Assembly (NCBI GenBank): GCA_914767715.1
Contig: OU612073.1
Span: 16,180,001 to 16,244,000, forward strand
DNA from: Membranipora membranacea
Lineage: Eukaryota > Bryozoa > Gymnolaemata > Cheilostomatida > Membraniporidae
DNA: 64,000 nt
Reading direction: 5' to 3'
The notes below the pieces were generated by a model. It saw only the letters and a list, made by a program, of their open reading frames with translations, was not told the DNA's origin and made no database searches. Shown in pieces: positions 25,112-38,906 of this stretch (position 1 is its first letter; each line of letters starts with the position of its first letter). Both the position numbers and the translations under genes were made by a program.

Positions 25112-26340
25112 TTGCTATTTTCCACAATTTTTAATTTTTTAATGTTTTTATTTGCCCTACGAACTCACAATATTCGATTCACTGGGGTTATATATATCCA
25201 CTTTTCTAATATGACTGACCCTTCAAAGGGATTAAAAACAAACAATGAGCAATGGATGAATGTACTTTACACCTCGACATCGGATGATATGGTGGAAAAC
25301 TTCAATCACCAATTTTGCTCTCTAATTAACAGACTAGAGTCTATAAAATCACATCATGTGATGTCTGAAAAACTGCCAGATTAGTTGGATAAAGAAGTAC
25401 AGTCTGAAATAAAATTTCGAGAGGACTTGAAAAAACACGGTCAATGGGAGAAATAAAAGTGTCAGAAAAATTATGTCACTCATCTCATAAGGAAAAAGAA
25501 AGAATTGTTGTGTAGAAGATGCCATCAAAAGATCAAAGCCAGGTGACACTAGGAAGATTTGGACAATGCTTAATGTGACGAAAAAAGGCTGTCCATAGAT
25601 TGATACTTCTCTCACACCTGAGTCGTTAAATACAAATTTTGCCACCATTGCCAGCAAATTTGTTGAAGGAATTGAGGGACATAGTGAATATATTTCTAAA
25701 TTTTACCCCAGACAAAATCATCAGATATCATAGTAGTATTCCTGACCGTAAATCAACTGGTACTGATGGGATATCTGTCATAATGCTTGAGAAAACCTTG
25801 CCATTAATATTGCACAGACTTTTGATTGATAGTGTTTTTCCAAAATGCTGGAAAAATGCTTGAGTATCACCAATATTTAAAAGAGGCTTCACTAACCCAT
25901 AAGATTTCAGACAAATTTATATCCTCCCAATCCTATCTACAAATTTTGAAAAACATTTAAATTTCTTTATGCTTGATCACTTGAAGTTTGACGAAGTCCT
26001 TGTAGAAACGGAGACTGGGTTTAGGAAAGGTTTTTTTGAACAGACATAATACACAAAGTTATCTCCAACTGCTCCAAAGTTTAACTAAAATCGAAATTGT
26101 TGCAATGATTTTTAGATTTTAAAAAAGCCTTTGATTGTGACAGTCATGCGTTGTTGCTTGCTTGCTTGCATGTGATATAATCAGGTTTATTGGTGGTACT
26201 TTGAGAAACAGGTCACAGTCAGTGCAACTAAATGGAAAAGAATCCTCAGTAGCAATGCATTTCCTTCTTTAACCAAACATTTTAGTTCAGTTGTGGGAAA
26301 CAGAATTTATAGGGGCAATGTCCTGCTTATTCAAAAGAAT
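25112..26340 (+). pseudogene. Dead LINE reverse transcriptase
   Basis: Reading across frameshifts and stops gives the order of a non-LTR retrotransposon RT: IPDRKSTGTDGISVIMLEK (25740-25795), FPKCWKNA then VSPIFKRG, DFRQIYILPILS, ETGFRKG and LKKAFDC (near 26120). Several stops and indels show it is inactive. No 5' region or tail identified. Jockey/CR1-like is the best guess. Confidence 0.75.
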
Positions 26341-28640
26341 CTTACTGCATACAAAGTGAAAATATTTTAATTTACGTGCTAATGTTAAATTACACACTGC
26401 CACTACTACTTTTTTGACAACACTATAGCTACCACTTTTAGCTATTTACCAATTCGCATAAGAGCAAGTCCATCCATATCAAATATAACGTATTACATCG
26501 CAGATTAAATTTCTTATCAATTATGCATTAATATCTTTCTGACTTTATTTTTTGGATAATACTCAAACAAAAGTTAAAAGAAGAAAAAATAAAGTTCACA
26601 GGAACAGGTATAATGTCCACAAATGGAATCTGAGATTCCTCACAATCACAATGTGCGCATTCATTTCAGAACGAGTTAAAAACATGGAACACTTTGTTCC
26701 CACAACCCAATAGATCATACACCATGACATCTGGTAATTTGCATCATTGGCAGCTATATCTCCTTTTGGAAGTGATGCAATACAAACTATAGAATAAAAT
26801 AAAATAAAATAAGATGAAATAAGACAAAATAGAATATATTAAAGTAACGGTAAATAAATTAAAGTGAAAAAAAAATAAAGAAAAACAATAATGACATAAA
26901 AAAATTAAAATAATAAAAAAATAAAATAACAAAAAATATGAATTAAATTAAAATCAACTAAAACAACAAAACAACATAAAATAAAATGAAATAAAAATAA
27001 AATAGAAAAGAAAAAAACACATGAAAATAATTCTGACATCTTCCTCTTAGCAAGGCCCTACATATCTAAAAGCTGGGCAAGTGGATATTTGCTGACCAAT
27101 GTGTGAAAATTTCTTGTCCTGGATCTTGCAGTAGAAAACCTGACATGAATATGGGCACAGCTATGGATGCAAATTAAATTAGCAATAAAATATGCTGTAC
27201 AACTTGACTACCGACACATATCCTGAAAAAATATGCAACAACAGGACACCCCAGACATGCCTTCTTCTCACCTGATACAGATGCATCACCTCATGAGTAT
27301 CAATGATAGTGGTGAAAGAAAAAATCCTACCATACAAATTCAATCGTAATAGCCTTAAGCTTGCTACCCAACTCAGAGCCACGTACACTGCATGGATTGC
27401 TTCCTTTTTGGAATAGATTATTCAAACAAATATATTTTACTGGTTTTCACAGTAACTGAGGCATAAAAGTCCGCTTGTGTCAAAAATTTTAAAAGGCCAC
27501 TATTATTCAATATATATATATATATGTGATCTTAATTGGCATACATATCACCAATAAGTTTTTTGACTGGCGAATAGTTATTCATCGCTAATTATTATAA
27601 TATATAATACATATTATTATGTATATAATATAAGCTCATTGCTATAAATGGAACATCTTCATTCAGGGGTTTCATCTGATCAGCTTTGTATCTGTTTTTC
27701 TTAGTTGTGAGCATAGATGACAATAAATAGATGCCTACCTGGTTTTTGCAGTTTGCGTTATTATTAGCTAGCCAACAGCAGTGGTAGGTAGGGATTTATT
27801 TTTCTAAAATTGGATTATTACTTAGTGCTAAAACACGTAAATATGAGGAGGAATATGACATAGCCTTTAAAAGTTCAGTAACATAATGGTAGCAATTTTG
27901 TTGCCAAGTTCAGTTTGTTTGAGTTGATCTATCATTGTTGTGCAGCGAATGAGAAGCCTCCATAGGAAATCCAATAACAGACTGGGTTCATTTTTGAAAC
28001 GCTCATACAACTGATTTATCATATACAGGCAATTGGTGGATTATGGATAGTCTCCTAAAGGTGGTTTTAGGTTTCTGAATATCTATTTCTATTGTTGTAA
28101 GGCCCCGCGCAAAAGACATAGCTATAGATTTCCGTATGTCACCATGTCACCAGCTGGTATGTCCTAGTTGTATGACTAGTATTTTGAAAGATACAAATGC
28201 ATGTACTTATAGTGTGATGATGTATTTACATTTATTTCAGCTGATAGAGCTTACTGTAATTCCCACCATTCACCAGCTAGGTGAAAATGGTTTTGCAACA
28301 CTGATGTACAATATAGTATGGCAGGATTAATGTTATGGCTTTACAGTATTCAGTCAAATTATTGTTGGGGTTTGTTCAAAACAGCAAGCAGATCAAGTCG
28401 AACATGCCAAACTCTCAACAACAACAATTTGGAATCTTTTAGGGTGATTCTGAGCACATAGAGTGCTGATTTTGTTTAACATACCTTGGGAGGTTTACAT
28501 TAAGCGAGAGCTGATGACTTCCCCAGTGCAAATCATCAAACCTTAATTGTGATTTGGCATTGTATATTTAGCATGTGTAGTTTTACTATGACCTGCCTTG
28601 TACAGGATATATGATATTAGTTCGTTAAGGGTCAGGACAG
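26340..28640. other. Gene-poor stretch with simple repeats
   Basis: It contains an A-rich (aaaat)n-type low-complexity tract at about 26788-27015 and an AT dinucleotide run near 27510-27525. Short frames (e.g. 27179-27388 minus) show no recognised domain. Confidence 0.45.
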
Positions 28641-28679
28641 CAAGCACAAACTGGATTGATTAAGGACAACCAGATTATT

Positions 28680-29127
28680 GCTGCTGCCCAGGGCCTTAAG
28701 ACTCTCTGGAATCGGAGCTCAAAACTCCAGAGCAAGAACCCCCGGCCCCCACCAGGTATTATTAGGGTTTGTTATTCTAACTGTGAAATACAGAAGAACG
28801 AGGTTACAATGCAGGGACGGCCGAAGCCAGGACAGGTTCCACTACCGCAGGGCGCAGGCCGTGGAACCAACCCCTTTGGAATCTCCGGAAATTCCTCAGG
28901 GGCACAAACCTTGGGCTCCACTGGATCTGCAGCTCCAGTTTTACCCAAGGGTGCTGCTGCTGTGGGTGCTGCCCATGACCTTGGAGGCCACAGCCAGTCT
29001 TAGCCACAGACTCAGCGAACCACAAAGACCGACAGCAGGCAACCGCAGTAAGCTGCAGCTACCTACTGACGAACCTAAAGAAACTCTGGAACTCCAGTGT
29101 TCCAGACAAGAACTCACGGCTTTTTGA
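28680..29127 (+). other. GC-rich island with overlapping open frames
   Basis: Base composition rises sharply over about 430 bp, with runs of Pro/Gly/Ala codons, within an AT-rich neighbourhood. Two plus-strand frames overlap (28656-29003 and 28678-29127) and neither shows a known domain. It could be a retrocopy, a body of a repeat or transferred DNA. Coding status is not supported. Confidence 0.35.
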
Positions 29128-30120
29128 GTTTGTTATTCAAAGTTTATCTGCTAAATGAAGATATAAATTACATACAGTTTGGTTCTAATTTGGCAACATT
29201 TGAATTGACAGACAATACAACTTAAGCAACAAAATCAACAAAAAAAGAATAAAAAGTGTGCCCGAGAATGGGAGAAAGGGGGGGGGGAGATAAGGTGAGT
29301 CATAGTGACAAGTGGAGACGGAAAAAGGCAGTTATTACACAATACCTAAAAAACCATACCAATTTATACCATACCAAATCAAACCAGGTGTTGGACGTTT
29401 TCCCACTTGTCAAACCTACTAAGTAGAAACTTTAATGATTTGTTATAACAAGTGTACCTGCTAAATGAAGATGTAGATTAGTTACAAATTTGGTTCTAAT
29501 TTAGCAGCATTTGAACAAAGAGACAGTACTGTACTCACTCATTCTGTCAGTAACACAATCAGTTCATAAACAAAGTGTACATGTGTAAACATGATGGTGA
29601 ACTAAGACAAAGAAAATATCAACAATTATGAAAATTGGCATAAGAAAAGATACAATGTGACAAGTAAATAGAAAAAAGAGCCGTGAGAATCAGCAAAGAC
29701 AATGCTTACCCTTCCCTATCCAAATAACCATTCCAGACTGAACAACTCCTTAGAAGAGCACGTCCAGGTTTACCTTCTGGTCAAACCTAATGAATAGATT
29801 CTAAGCGCAGAAAAAAAAAACAATAAAAAAGTAATGTAATAACTGTTAGTTTACCTTTAAGGTGTGGTTATCCCAACAGCAACAAAAGCAGCAACGAAGC
29901 AACTGATAAGTGTAATAGGAAAGGGCCAAATGCAAAGGTGCAGCGCAGTAAAGACCAAGAAATGGTGAACACACAGCATTAATAGAATCTGCTTACCTCT
30001 CCTTACCTCAAATACCGCACATTATCATATACCATACATTATCATACCATAACATACCATAATTTATAAAAGAAGTTCTGAGTTTCCTTTTTCACCATTC
30101 TACTAAGTAGATTCTAAATT
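29126..30120. repeat. Degenerate ~330-bp tandem repeat, about three units
   Basis: 29126-29225 and 29436-29535 are clear copies (shared ctgctaaatgaagat and ttggttctaattt). The segments ending in ctactaagtagattcta-like sequence recur at about 29400, 29790 and 30105. On the minus strand GTAAGC donor-like signals follow near 29708 and 29998. Confidence 0.6.
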
Positions 30121-31190
30121 CATGCAAACAACCTTAATTAACTATATCCATCAATGAACGAAAAAGATGCAAACAGTTGAAAAAGTTATTACAATATTTA
30201 AAAAAATAGAAATCATTTATGGATTACTAATAAATACAACTTACAAAAGCGACATGAATATTAGACGAGAGACTGTGATCTGGAAGATTTCAGAGTGGGA
30301 GACTTGAGACAGGCAGCGTTTGGACGGGTGGTTTTCATTATTTATTGATTCTATTCTATTGATTCATAGATAAGTTGTTTGCTGTTGCTGTGTAATCATC
30401 ATTTATTCACTGGCTTTGAAATCTTGTACACTATTTTTGACAATGCTTTATAATTTTACAGTTTCCACTGTGGGGATTTTATTCAATGTGGTAAAACTAC
30501 TTATAAAAAAAGAAAAAGTTTTGCACTCTCGCATGGAGGAGATTTACGGTTTTAGCTTCCTGTGTATGCATTTGTTCTTCAGCTGGGCAATGTTGTTAGT
30601 GCAAGGAGTTAACAAGTTAGCTCACTATCTAATGAGCTAACTAGAAAACGCCGTATAAAACAGAGAGAGATAGTGTAAGTGAGTCCTGTCCAGTCAAGTT
30701 AAAGTAATGTGTAGAAAGTGCTTTGCGCCAGCTGAGGATTATACATAGCACAGTAAACAATTGATTGAAATCATTCCAAAATATAAATTCCGGACATCTT
30801 TTCTTCTGAAAGATCGTGAAAATATTTTTTGTACCAAAGGCGCTAAAACTCCGTAACTACATGTCATTGGTATTGCGAAATATTTATATATTCAGATGTT
30901 GCCTATTCGTATTAAAATGTATGTATAACATGTATATTATATGTATCATGATGTGTGTGTTTCATCACATAGGGAATTCTAGGATGCCAAGGCTGAGTAT
31001 AGAGTTTGGCGATGTCCCTAAGTTGACGTGGCTGTGTTGTGAAGGTATGATGTGGCAAATAGATGAGTGAATGAATGAACGATTGAATGATGTGTGGGTA
31101 CATCTTGCCTACTCTCTTTCTAGTGATCTAACATGTTACTGCACCAAACAGGCCATAATGTAGAGATGAGCATCATTTCTCTTCCACATC
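30120..31190. other. Intergenic DNA left of the cassette array
   Basis: AT-rich DNA with short chance frames. No supported gene seen. Confidence 0.4.
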
Positions 31191-32321
31191 AGAAATCTGT
31201 CGCTTGCAGTAAATGAAAGTGGCTTCTTATTCTCAGATGAAGAATCAGCTCTCTGACCAGGTATGATTTCCTCAAAACCTGAAATAGAACCAGAGATAGA
31301 ATGAGCAGTTGGAATTGTGATAATGTTAGTTCTAGTTAAGGGATATCATCCGGCCATTGCTGGCATAGGATAATAAAGTACTGTCAGCAACTCTAGACAC
31401 AAATCAAGCGGAACCCGGAACACATACAAGTATGACTCAATGAAGCAGCTTGTCTCATTATACAATTACCTCTCTAACCTTCACTGTCATGTTAATGTTA
31501 ATCCTGGATCAGCTGAGCAGGGTATCAAGTGCCAATATCCCCATCTTCTTGTTATCTGCCAGTATCACATCTCCAACTTGCAGCATCGAAACCTTCAACC
31601 AGAAGATAAATTCAGTTCAGCCCTGGACTTGTATTCCATCATGCAACGGTATTTGCAATACAGACACAATAAAACAAGAAACAGGTCAGAAATATGTCAC
31701 ATCAAGTTTTGTTATCAAGCAAGTTTTGTAATGCGCTAACCTTGTTTTTCATAGATGTGCATTTCTTCGGCATATACTTGACAAGCAGAGCAACGTTGTA
31801 GTGTCAATGTTGGCTTATTGGTTACCTCTGTTTGGATAAGATTCCAGATAATCACAACTCCTAGTCATGTCAGGGATGGGGCTGTTCAGACCTTTAACAA
31901 GGGAAAAAGGATGATAGTGATGCTTTCAGTTTGATTCAATATGCCTGCATTCCAGGTGGCTCCCCTTCTAGGGGTTTGAATTTTGGTCAGCATAAACATA
32001 AAAAAAATTAATCTAAGTCAATTATGGATGTAAAAGAAATAAAGATCACATTAAGAACGGCTCGGCTGGTTATGCTAGGGTGAGAATTTCTAATACAATT
32101 TCATTAAGTGTGCTAATCTGTTGCAATTAGCACATCTACTATCTTGAAGCATCAAAACAGCTTAAAGACAACAACAAAAGAATCAAAATTTGATTTGCAT
32201 AACAATTCAATAATAATAAATTCAACTTATGAAAAAGCAACACCAATGCAGCACAACCAAATTATACAAATTATGTCGGCTTTCCCAAAGTGTTAGCCAA
32301 AACCACAGCACTATAGCTCAC

Positions 32322-32457
32322 CACATTTATCACTGGATTGATTCTTTACTCAGCAGATACCCTGTCTTGCAGTGCCTTGGAGGAGACATACATGCAGTCC
32401 TGTGCGGTGATCATAATGGTGTTGTACTGTATGAGCCTTGTTTAGCGCATTGTGTAC
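32322..32457 (-). other. Exon-like block 2, copy a
   Basis: Minus strand: acceptor ctttttttcacag before GTACACAATG, donor GTGAGC after AAATGTG. It shares accgcacag and gataaatgtg with the other block 2 copies. 136 nt. Confidence 0.5.
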
Positions 32458-33540
32458 CTGTGAAAAAAAGGACAAACTAGTAGTTTCAACGTTCCTGTAC
32501 AGTACAGACATACCGTACGCTAGCATTATTATGGCTTTACAATGATCTGAAAATTTATAACAAAATCGAAATTCAGGAAAACTTACAACCAAAACATACC
32601 ACTGTATATGACAATGTCATTATTTGTTAAGCACTGCATCAAATTGAGTCGAGTCCGCTGTTATGGAGTTTATTTATAACTGAGTGGTTGAGTCAACTGG
32701 AAACTTACATGAAATCACATCATACAGCATCAAAATATATATATGAATCTGTTTTTCAAGCCTTCTCATCGAAAGACCCTGGACAAGCAGAGAAATGCTA
32801 GCTTATCGGTTACACTCTATATCACATCAGGAGTAGGGTTGTCCAAACCTGCAAAGACAATACAACATATTTCACGACATAATCCTGCATGGTATATAGT
32901 TATGCCTACCAGCATTGATAGTATTTGGACTTATCTGAGGGTGTACATTTTATAAAGGGTGCTAACTCATGTCTAGTAAGAATAGTCTGGGATTCATGGA
33001 TGGGGCCTCGTCTGTATTATTGGTGATGTTGGATATTGCCTGTGTGGTGTCATCTACTTATGTATTTATATTATGCATTTCTGAATTTACCCATGCGCTT
33101 GTGTTGGTTGTTTTGTTTCGATTGGCTGACGGGTTTTGGTTTGTCGTTGTGTGGAGTTGTCTGGTCAACAATCCATCACCCCCCTACCTGAAGCCCCTTG
33201 AATGGAAAAGCGCGACACCTAAAAACCTAGTCACAGCAAGGATTTTACAAAATAATATCCAGCAAGGGGTTTTCCCAAATTTTACTGATAGCAGGGAGGA
33301 CCGGGCCAACAGGGGAATTATATGACTCATAACTATCAGCCAATTTGCGCCACTAAGATGAAGCATCGAGCCCGCTGTGAGTCCAAGCCATATGCTATCA
33401 AGCAGCAACTTAAGCAAGTGTTATTCAAAGCATGATTTGTTATACATTATGAAGCTTAAAATATGAATAGCAAAACCGCAGTCGTCTTTCCTGTAGAAAT
33501 CACAAAATAGTTCTGACAAAACAGCTGTAATATAACTCAC

Positions 33541-33644
33541 CACATTTATCAGTGAATTGTAGATGCGGAGAGATGTAGGTGTGCGGTTATCTACAGGGAT
33601 CATGATCGTGCGGTACCACTATCTGTAAAACAATCACCGTGTAC
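33541..33644 (-). other. Exon-like block 2, copy b
   Basis: Minus strand: acceptor cattttcgtttcag, donor GTGAGTTATA. 104 nt. It shares the end cactgataaatgtg with copies a, c and d. Confidence 0.5.
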
Positions 33645-34138
33645 CTGAAACGAAAATGGACAGACTTAATGATTATGGCAACATAGTTAATAAAACATTA
33701 GGTCTAGGACTAATATCATATTTATTTTGGCTTTACTATTTTTTAGAAATCATAGAATGCAAGTCCCTACAAAAAATACATTATGAAACAACGAGGTGTA
33801 ACATTTCATATCAGCGGGCCTGAAAATCTTATTTCATAAACTCTCCTTTTGTCTGTAATTGAAGCCAAGCTGAAGATTGGAATCAAAAGTGCAGTGGAAT
33901 TGGAATTACAAATTTTTTGAGATCTTTATGGAAATTGTGTTACTTGGATAAAGAACTGTGATTCACAAATGACTTAAGACCTGAGCCTAAATATAGAAAA
34001 AAACAGGCAAAGTATGAATACTGCATAGAAAGCAGTAACTGTGATAAAACTAACCTTATGTATCCTTGTATAAGCAGGGTCTAAATTCGAGACCGGTTGG
34101 CAAATGCTCATACTGAGATGTATATGCCCATTCTCATG

Positions 34139-34512
34139 GCCGCTCTTGAGACGTGTAGGCCGCTCTCGAGACGTGTAGGCCGCTCTCGAGACGTGTAGGC
34201 CGCTCTCGAGACGTGTAGGCCGCTCTCGAGACGTGTAGGCCGCTCTCGAGACGTGTAGGCCGCTCTCGAGACGTGTAGGCCGCTCTCGAGACGTGTAGGC
34301 CGCTCTCGAGACGTGTAGGCAGCTCTTGAGACGTGTAGGCCGCTCTTGAGACGTGTAGGCCGCTCTTGAGACGTGTAGGCCGCTCTTGAGACGTGTAGGC
34401 CGCTCTTGAGATGTGTAGGCCGCTCTTGAGACGTGTAGGCCGCTTTGAGACGTGTAGGCCGCTCTTGAGACGTGTAGGCCGCTTTGAGACGTGTAGGCCG
34501 CTCTTGAGATGT
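34139..34512. repeat. 20-bp minisatellite, homogeneous array
   Basis: About 18.7 copies of gccgctctcgagacgtgtag. Copies 2-9 carry ctcgag; the rest mostly carry cttgag. Two late copies lack one base (19 bp). On the minus strand all three frames are stop-free, giving a 20-residue super-repeat within the open frame 34591-33974. A minus-strand acceptor (gattcgacag) lies just upstream near 34578 and a donor GTTAGT just downstream near 34056, so the array would sit inside one exon-like block. Confidence 0.92.
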
Positions 34513-35696
34513 CACACAGGCCCCCCATTCTTATCTTGGGAAGTGGAGGAATCTTCACCGTAGCGATTATCTGTCGAATCAATGACATCATATAACAGAC
34601 TATAGTTAATTTTCTCCCATTGATTGTTTAACTCAAGCAACTTCGACAACAGCAGAGCTGATGATCCAAATCTGAATAACAATTAAATAGAGCAAGTCAT
34701 CAACAACTGCACTACCGATGAAACAATGTTCTATAAAATTACATCCACAGAATCATATTTATAAATTTTCTTCACTCTGACACGGAGGCTGCATAAATCT
34801 GACTGAGTGAACAATTAGCAATAGCATAAGATGAAAATGAGACGAATTGTAAAAAAGCGGAGCAATATAATCAATAACATTAACAGGATGTCTTTTACCA
34901 AAAAAATTTTCCCAGATGGACATGAACCGTGCAATGCAGTACACAAATCAATAGTGTTAAAAGACTCAATTTTAAGCAAGTAGCATATGTCCTTCCTAAA
35001 CAGTATACATGTTCAGTAGATACTCACCATATCAGTGTATGGTTGTCTCTCTCTCCGGCCCGTCCTGTCTTAGTAGCATCTGTATCAGAAGCGAAAACAA
35101 TCAGTCCTCTCCTCCGACAGTCCCTTTTTGTTCACAGCAGAACAATCAGCTCTCCGAACAATTGGCTACAACAAATTCATACCATCTAAGTATTACCGGT
35201 AGCAAAAATACCTTCTGGATGAGCAGAGAGACAATTCCAAACTCACTATATATAATTTTTACCCAAAGGTGCTCATGAACTTCAGCAGTGTGAAAATATT
35301 GCATTACAATTTCAGGACAAGCTGCCAGACTTTAAAATGCAATGGTCTTATAGCCAAGTACATTAATTTTTGTTATCATATCTCATCGTGCTACAGAATC
35401 CTTATAACAGAAGCAGAACAACATACAACATAAAATGTCAAAACATGTTTGTTGAGCTTACCTTTTATTTCAATGTATACGCATTACTCAGGCCTTTTGT
35501 GTGGATGAGGAGAACAAATGTCCGAGTATCAATAATGGTTTGGATCCTGCTATCCGGCTATCAATCACAACAGCTGTACTGTTCAGACCTGCAAAAAGAT
35601 TACAAAGATTCTCATGACACACCCCTGAATAGGTTATACCTACCAGCATTAAAGTATATGGGTGTAAAACAAAACTGTTGTCTTGGGGTGTGAATA

Positions 35697-36203
35697 GACA
35701 GTTTTCTGAGCTCTTATTTATGCCTCAATTCGGAGTTGTCATCCCTCCAGCTTGGTACTTTTAACCCACACCGCATAGGAAAAACCTGCTGAAAGAGGGT
35801 TATATCGATAACCGCTTACGTTAGGATAAAAATGATTTTTGATTCAGAGTCTTCACCACAAAAACCCTGTGAGACAGGGTTTTCAAATCATTGGAGGCTT
35901 GAATGTTGATAAATCTTAATTTTAGTGACGAAACTCATGAAAAATTCTGCCAAATGGTCCGCAAAACAGGCGGAAAATGCTATAATTGACTATCCAAATA
36001 TTAAAATTATTTCCCAAACTATGTCCATATGAGTTTTCAATGTTGCAGATTCCGAATCAAAAATAGTTTTTCTGCTTTTATAAGCGGTTATCAAGATAAC
36101 CCTCTTTTCAGCACATTTCTCCTATGCGGCATGGGTTAAAAGTACCGAACTGGAGAGAGGACAACTCCAAATTGAGGCCTTAATCAGAGCTCAGAAAACT
36201 GTC
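35697..36203. mobile_element. Foldback MITE, full length, TA target
   Basis: 507 bp, almost entirely two long inverted arms: gacagttttctgagctc at the left and its inverse at the right, flanked by TA on both sides. A small palindrome (accctgtgagacagggt) is in the middle. TA targets suggest a Tc1/mariner-type mover; no transposase inside. It splits the cassette array. Confidence 0.85.
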
Positions 36204-36987
36204 TATATGGAGTAAATCTCATCACCTGTTTTAATCTGTTAGAATTGCCACATCAGTATAATTCATGGCTGATATTGTGAACAATAAGCACTCGAAAAAC
36301 ATAGATATAGGGCAGAGAACACATTAGAACAATGTCACATTTAATAACCAGCCGGATTACACCACTATCATGAAGCATCAAAACATCTGAAAGCCACAGG
36401 CTATCAAGCATCCACAAAAGCAATGCAATTCAAGGCTTAATTTGTAATGCATTATGAAGCTCAAAATAGGAAAGCAGCACCAAATTAAAACAACCAAAAT
36501 GTATCAGCACTGTCATTATTATGTAGAAATCTCACAATAACAGCTGCAGAATGATGAAACGATTAAAGTATTTGGGCGTAAAACAAACCTGTTGTCTTAG
36601 GGTGTGAATTTGGTGTAAATCTCTGTTGGAATTACCACATCATTATTATTTATGGCTGATATTGTGAACAATAAACATTCCCAAAACTTAAAAAAACACT
36701 GTATCTCAAAGGTTTTTATAGAACGAGCAACAGGGAATTTTTCCAAGACTCTCTGATATCAGAGTGGGCAGTGGCGACATCAAAATTGTGTCACTTTCAA
36801 CAACCGGCCTACTTGAGCCACTATAATGAAGCAGCTGAAAGACGGGCCATCAGGCATCCACAAGAGTAATGATATTCTAGGCTTAAAGCATAAAATACGT
36901 AAGCAGCACATAATTGAAACAACCAAAATCGACTTTTCTGTAGAAAGCACGCGATAGGTTGTGAAAAACACTGTTATCATAACTCAC

Positions 36988-37106
36988 ATCATTTATCAGT
37001 GAGTTGCTTCTTTACTCCACAGTATCTGTCCATGCATTGCCTAGAAGGAGTGTGCTGTTCTGTGCGGTGATTATGATGATTTTGTAGTTCATGAGTTTTA
37101 GTGTAT
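36988..37106 (-). other. Exon-like block 2, copy c
   Basis: Minus strand: acceptor gatttttgtttcag, donor GTGAGTTATG. 119 nt, with aatcatcataatcaccgcac as in copy a. Confidence 0.5.
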
Positions 37107-38797
37107 CTGAAACAAAAATCGATAAAGTAAATATAAGGCAACTTACCTGTACAAGAAAAACATTCCAAACATGTAGTAATTTGTACCTCTGTCAGCCCTG
37201 ATCACAGACGGGTAATATAGTTTTAAGGAATTCAAATCCCAAGGAAACATTCAAATTTCCACAGCAAGAAGTAAAGAGATGCATCAGAATTTATCCCAGA
37301 AGTGTTGTAAGTTGATTATCCATAGCAAATGATTCGAGCCATCAACAACTGCACTACCGATACAATGGTATTTATATTATCATCCATGAAATCAAACTTC
37401 TGGTATCTAATTTTTCAACTTGACATTGACGCTGCTGAAATCTGATTGAATGAACGATTGGCATAAGCATGAAATAGAAGTGAGACAAATTTGGATTAGT
37501 ACTCATATAGTCCTGCAAAATAATCAATAACAATTTCAAGGTGTATTACCAGTATGCACACAATAACAAATCGCATTGAATTTGCAAGCAACTAAATTTT
37601 GCCAGATAGGGATGGACAGTGCCATGCAGGGATCAAGATTGGGGTCCAAATTCTCACTTTGGTACATAGCATATGCCCTTTTAGTGCAGCAGAGATATTC
37701 AGTAGATGCTCACCATGTCATTCAATAAATCTCTCTACCACTGTCCTGTCCGAGCAGCATCTGGATCAGAGAACTTCACTGTCACTCATGTCTTTTCTCA
37801 TATATTGAAGCTTAAGAGTTTTGATGAATACACTTCAAATGTCACAAACAGTGAATGAAAGTTTCTTCTTATTTTCAGCAGAAAGGTCAGCTCTCCGAAC
37901 AGGTCTGTTTTCCATTAATCCTAAAACAAAACAGTAGAATTGTTATGTGTAATTTCGTTTGCTGAACTGTCTGCAATATCCCATATCCCATGCTTTGTCT
38001 GAGCTCTACATTTTTTGTGTGGTGTTTTTGTAATTAGTCGGGAGGGTTGGCCGCCACTCTAGTCACAGACTATCTGGATGACCCAAGCTTTTATTTACTT
38101 TCTTTTGAACATTTATTACACTTCAATTTACAATGTTTCCTTATAGCAGTACACAAATAAAAGAAGAAGAAGATATCCCATCATGCAACATTATCTGCAT
38201 AACAGGAACAAAACAACAAAAAGTGCTAAAATATCACATCACATTTATGTACTTGGCTTACATTGTTATCGATTGATGTGCTTTCACAGGCTCTTCCTGA
38301 CCGAGCCATTGCTTGCATTCTTCATTGTGCTGAGTGACTGGGATAAGCTTGCATCATTCGGCCGTCAATTATAACAGGTGTACAGGTGTTTAGTCCTGCA
38401 AAAAAGTGCAAAGATTTTCATGAACAGGTTTTAAGTATTCCGGTGTAAAACAAATTTCTCTTATGGTGTGAATTCGGAGTAAATCACCAAACCTGTGTTA
38501 ATTTGTTGGAATTACCATATCAACAATATATTGTGAACCGTTTTAATAGAAATGGCAGCAGGGCGTTTGTCCAAAACTCCTGGATAGCAAGGATGGTAGA
38601 TGTGACATGAGAATGTGTGCTTGTGGGTCATCAAGCATCCACAAAAGCATTGAAGTTCAAGGCTTGATTTGTGGAACATTTTGAAGTTTAAATATGAAAG
38701 CAGCAACAAAGCAAAACAACCAAATGTATCAGCACAGTCGGCTTTTTAGTAGAAAGCCTACAATAGTTTGTGAAATAACACTGTAATCATACCTCAC

Positions 38798-38906
38798 CAC
38801 ATTTATCAGGTGAATCGCTCATTACTCAGGGGGTATCCTGTCCATGCATTGCCTGTCCAATGTCATGTATGTGCTGTTCTGTGCAGAGATTATGATGATG
38901 TGGTTT
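38798..38906 (-). other. Exon-like block 2, copy d
   Basis: Minus strand: acceptor gctttttgtttcag, donor GTGAGGTATG. 109 nt; the internal caatgcatggacag matches copy c. Confidence 0.5.

Noticed and set aside
32969-33325. 118-residue plus-strand frame with hydrophobic segments
   Set aside because: Lies opposite the minus-oriented cassette array; no domain and no promoter or splice evidence.
34139-34512. CRISPR-like array
   Set aside because: Units are contiguous 20-bp repeats with no variable spacers, in an animal genome; it is a minisatellite.
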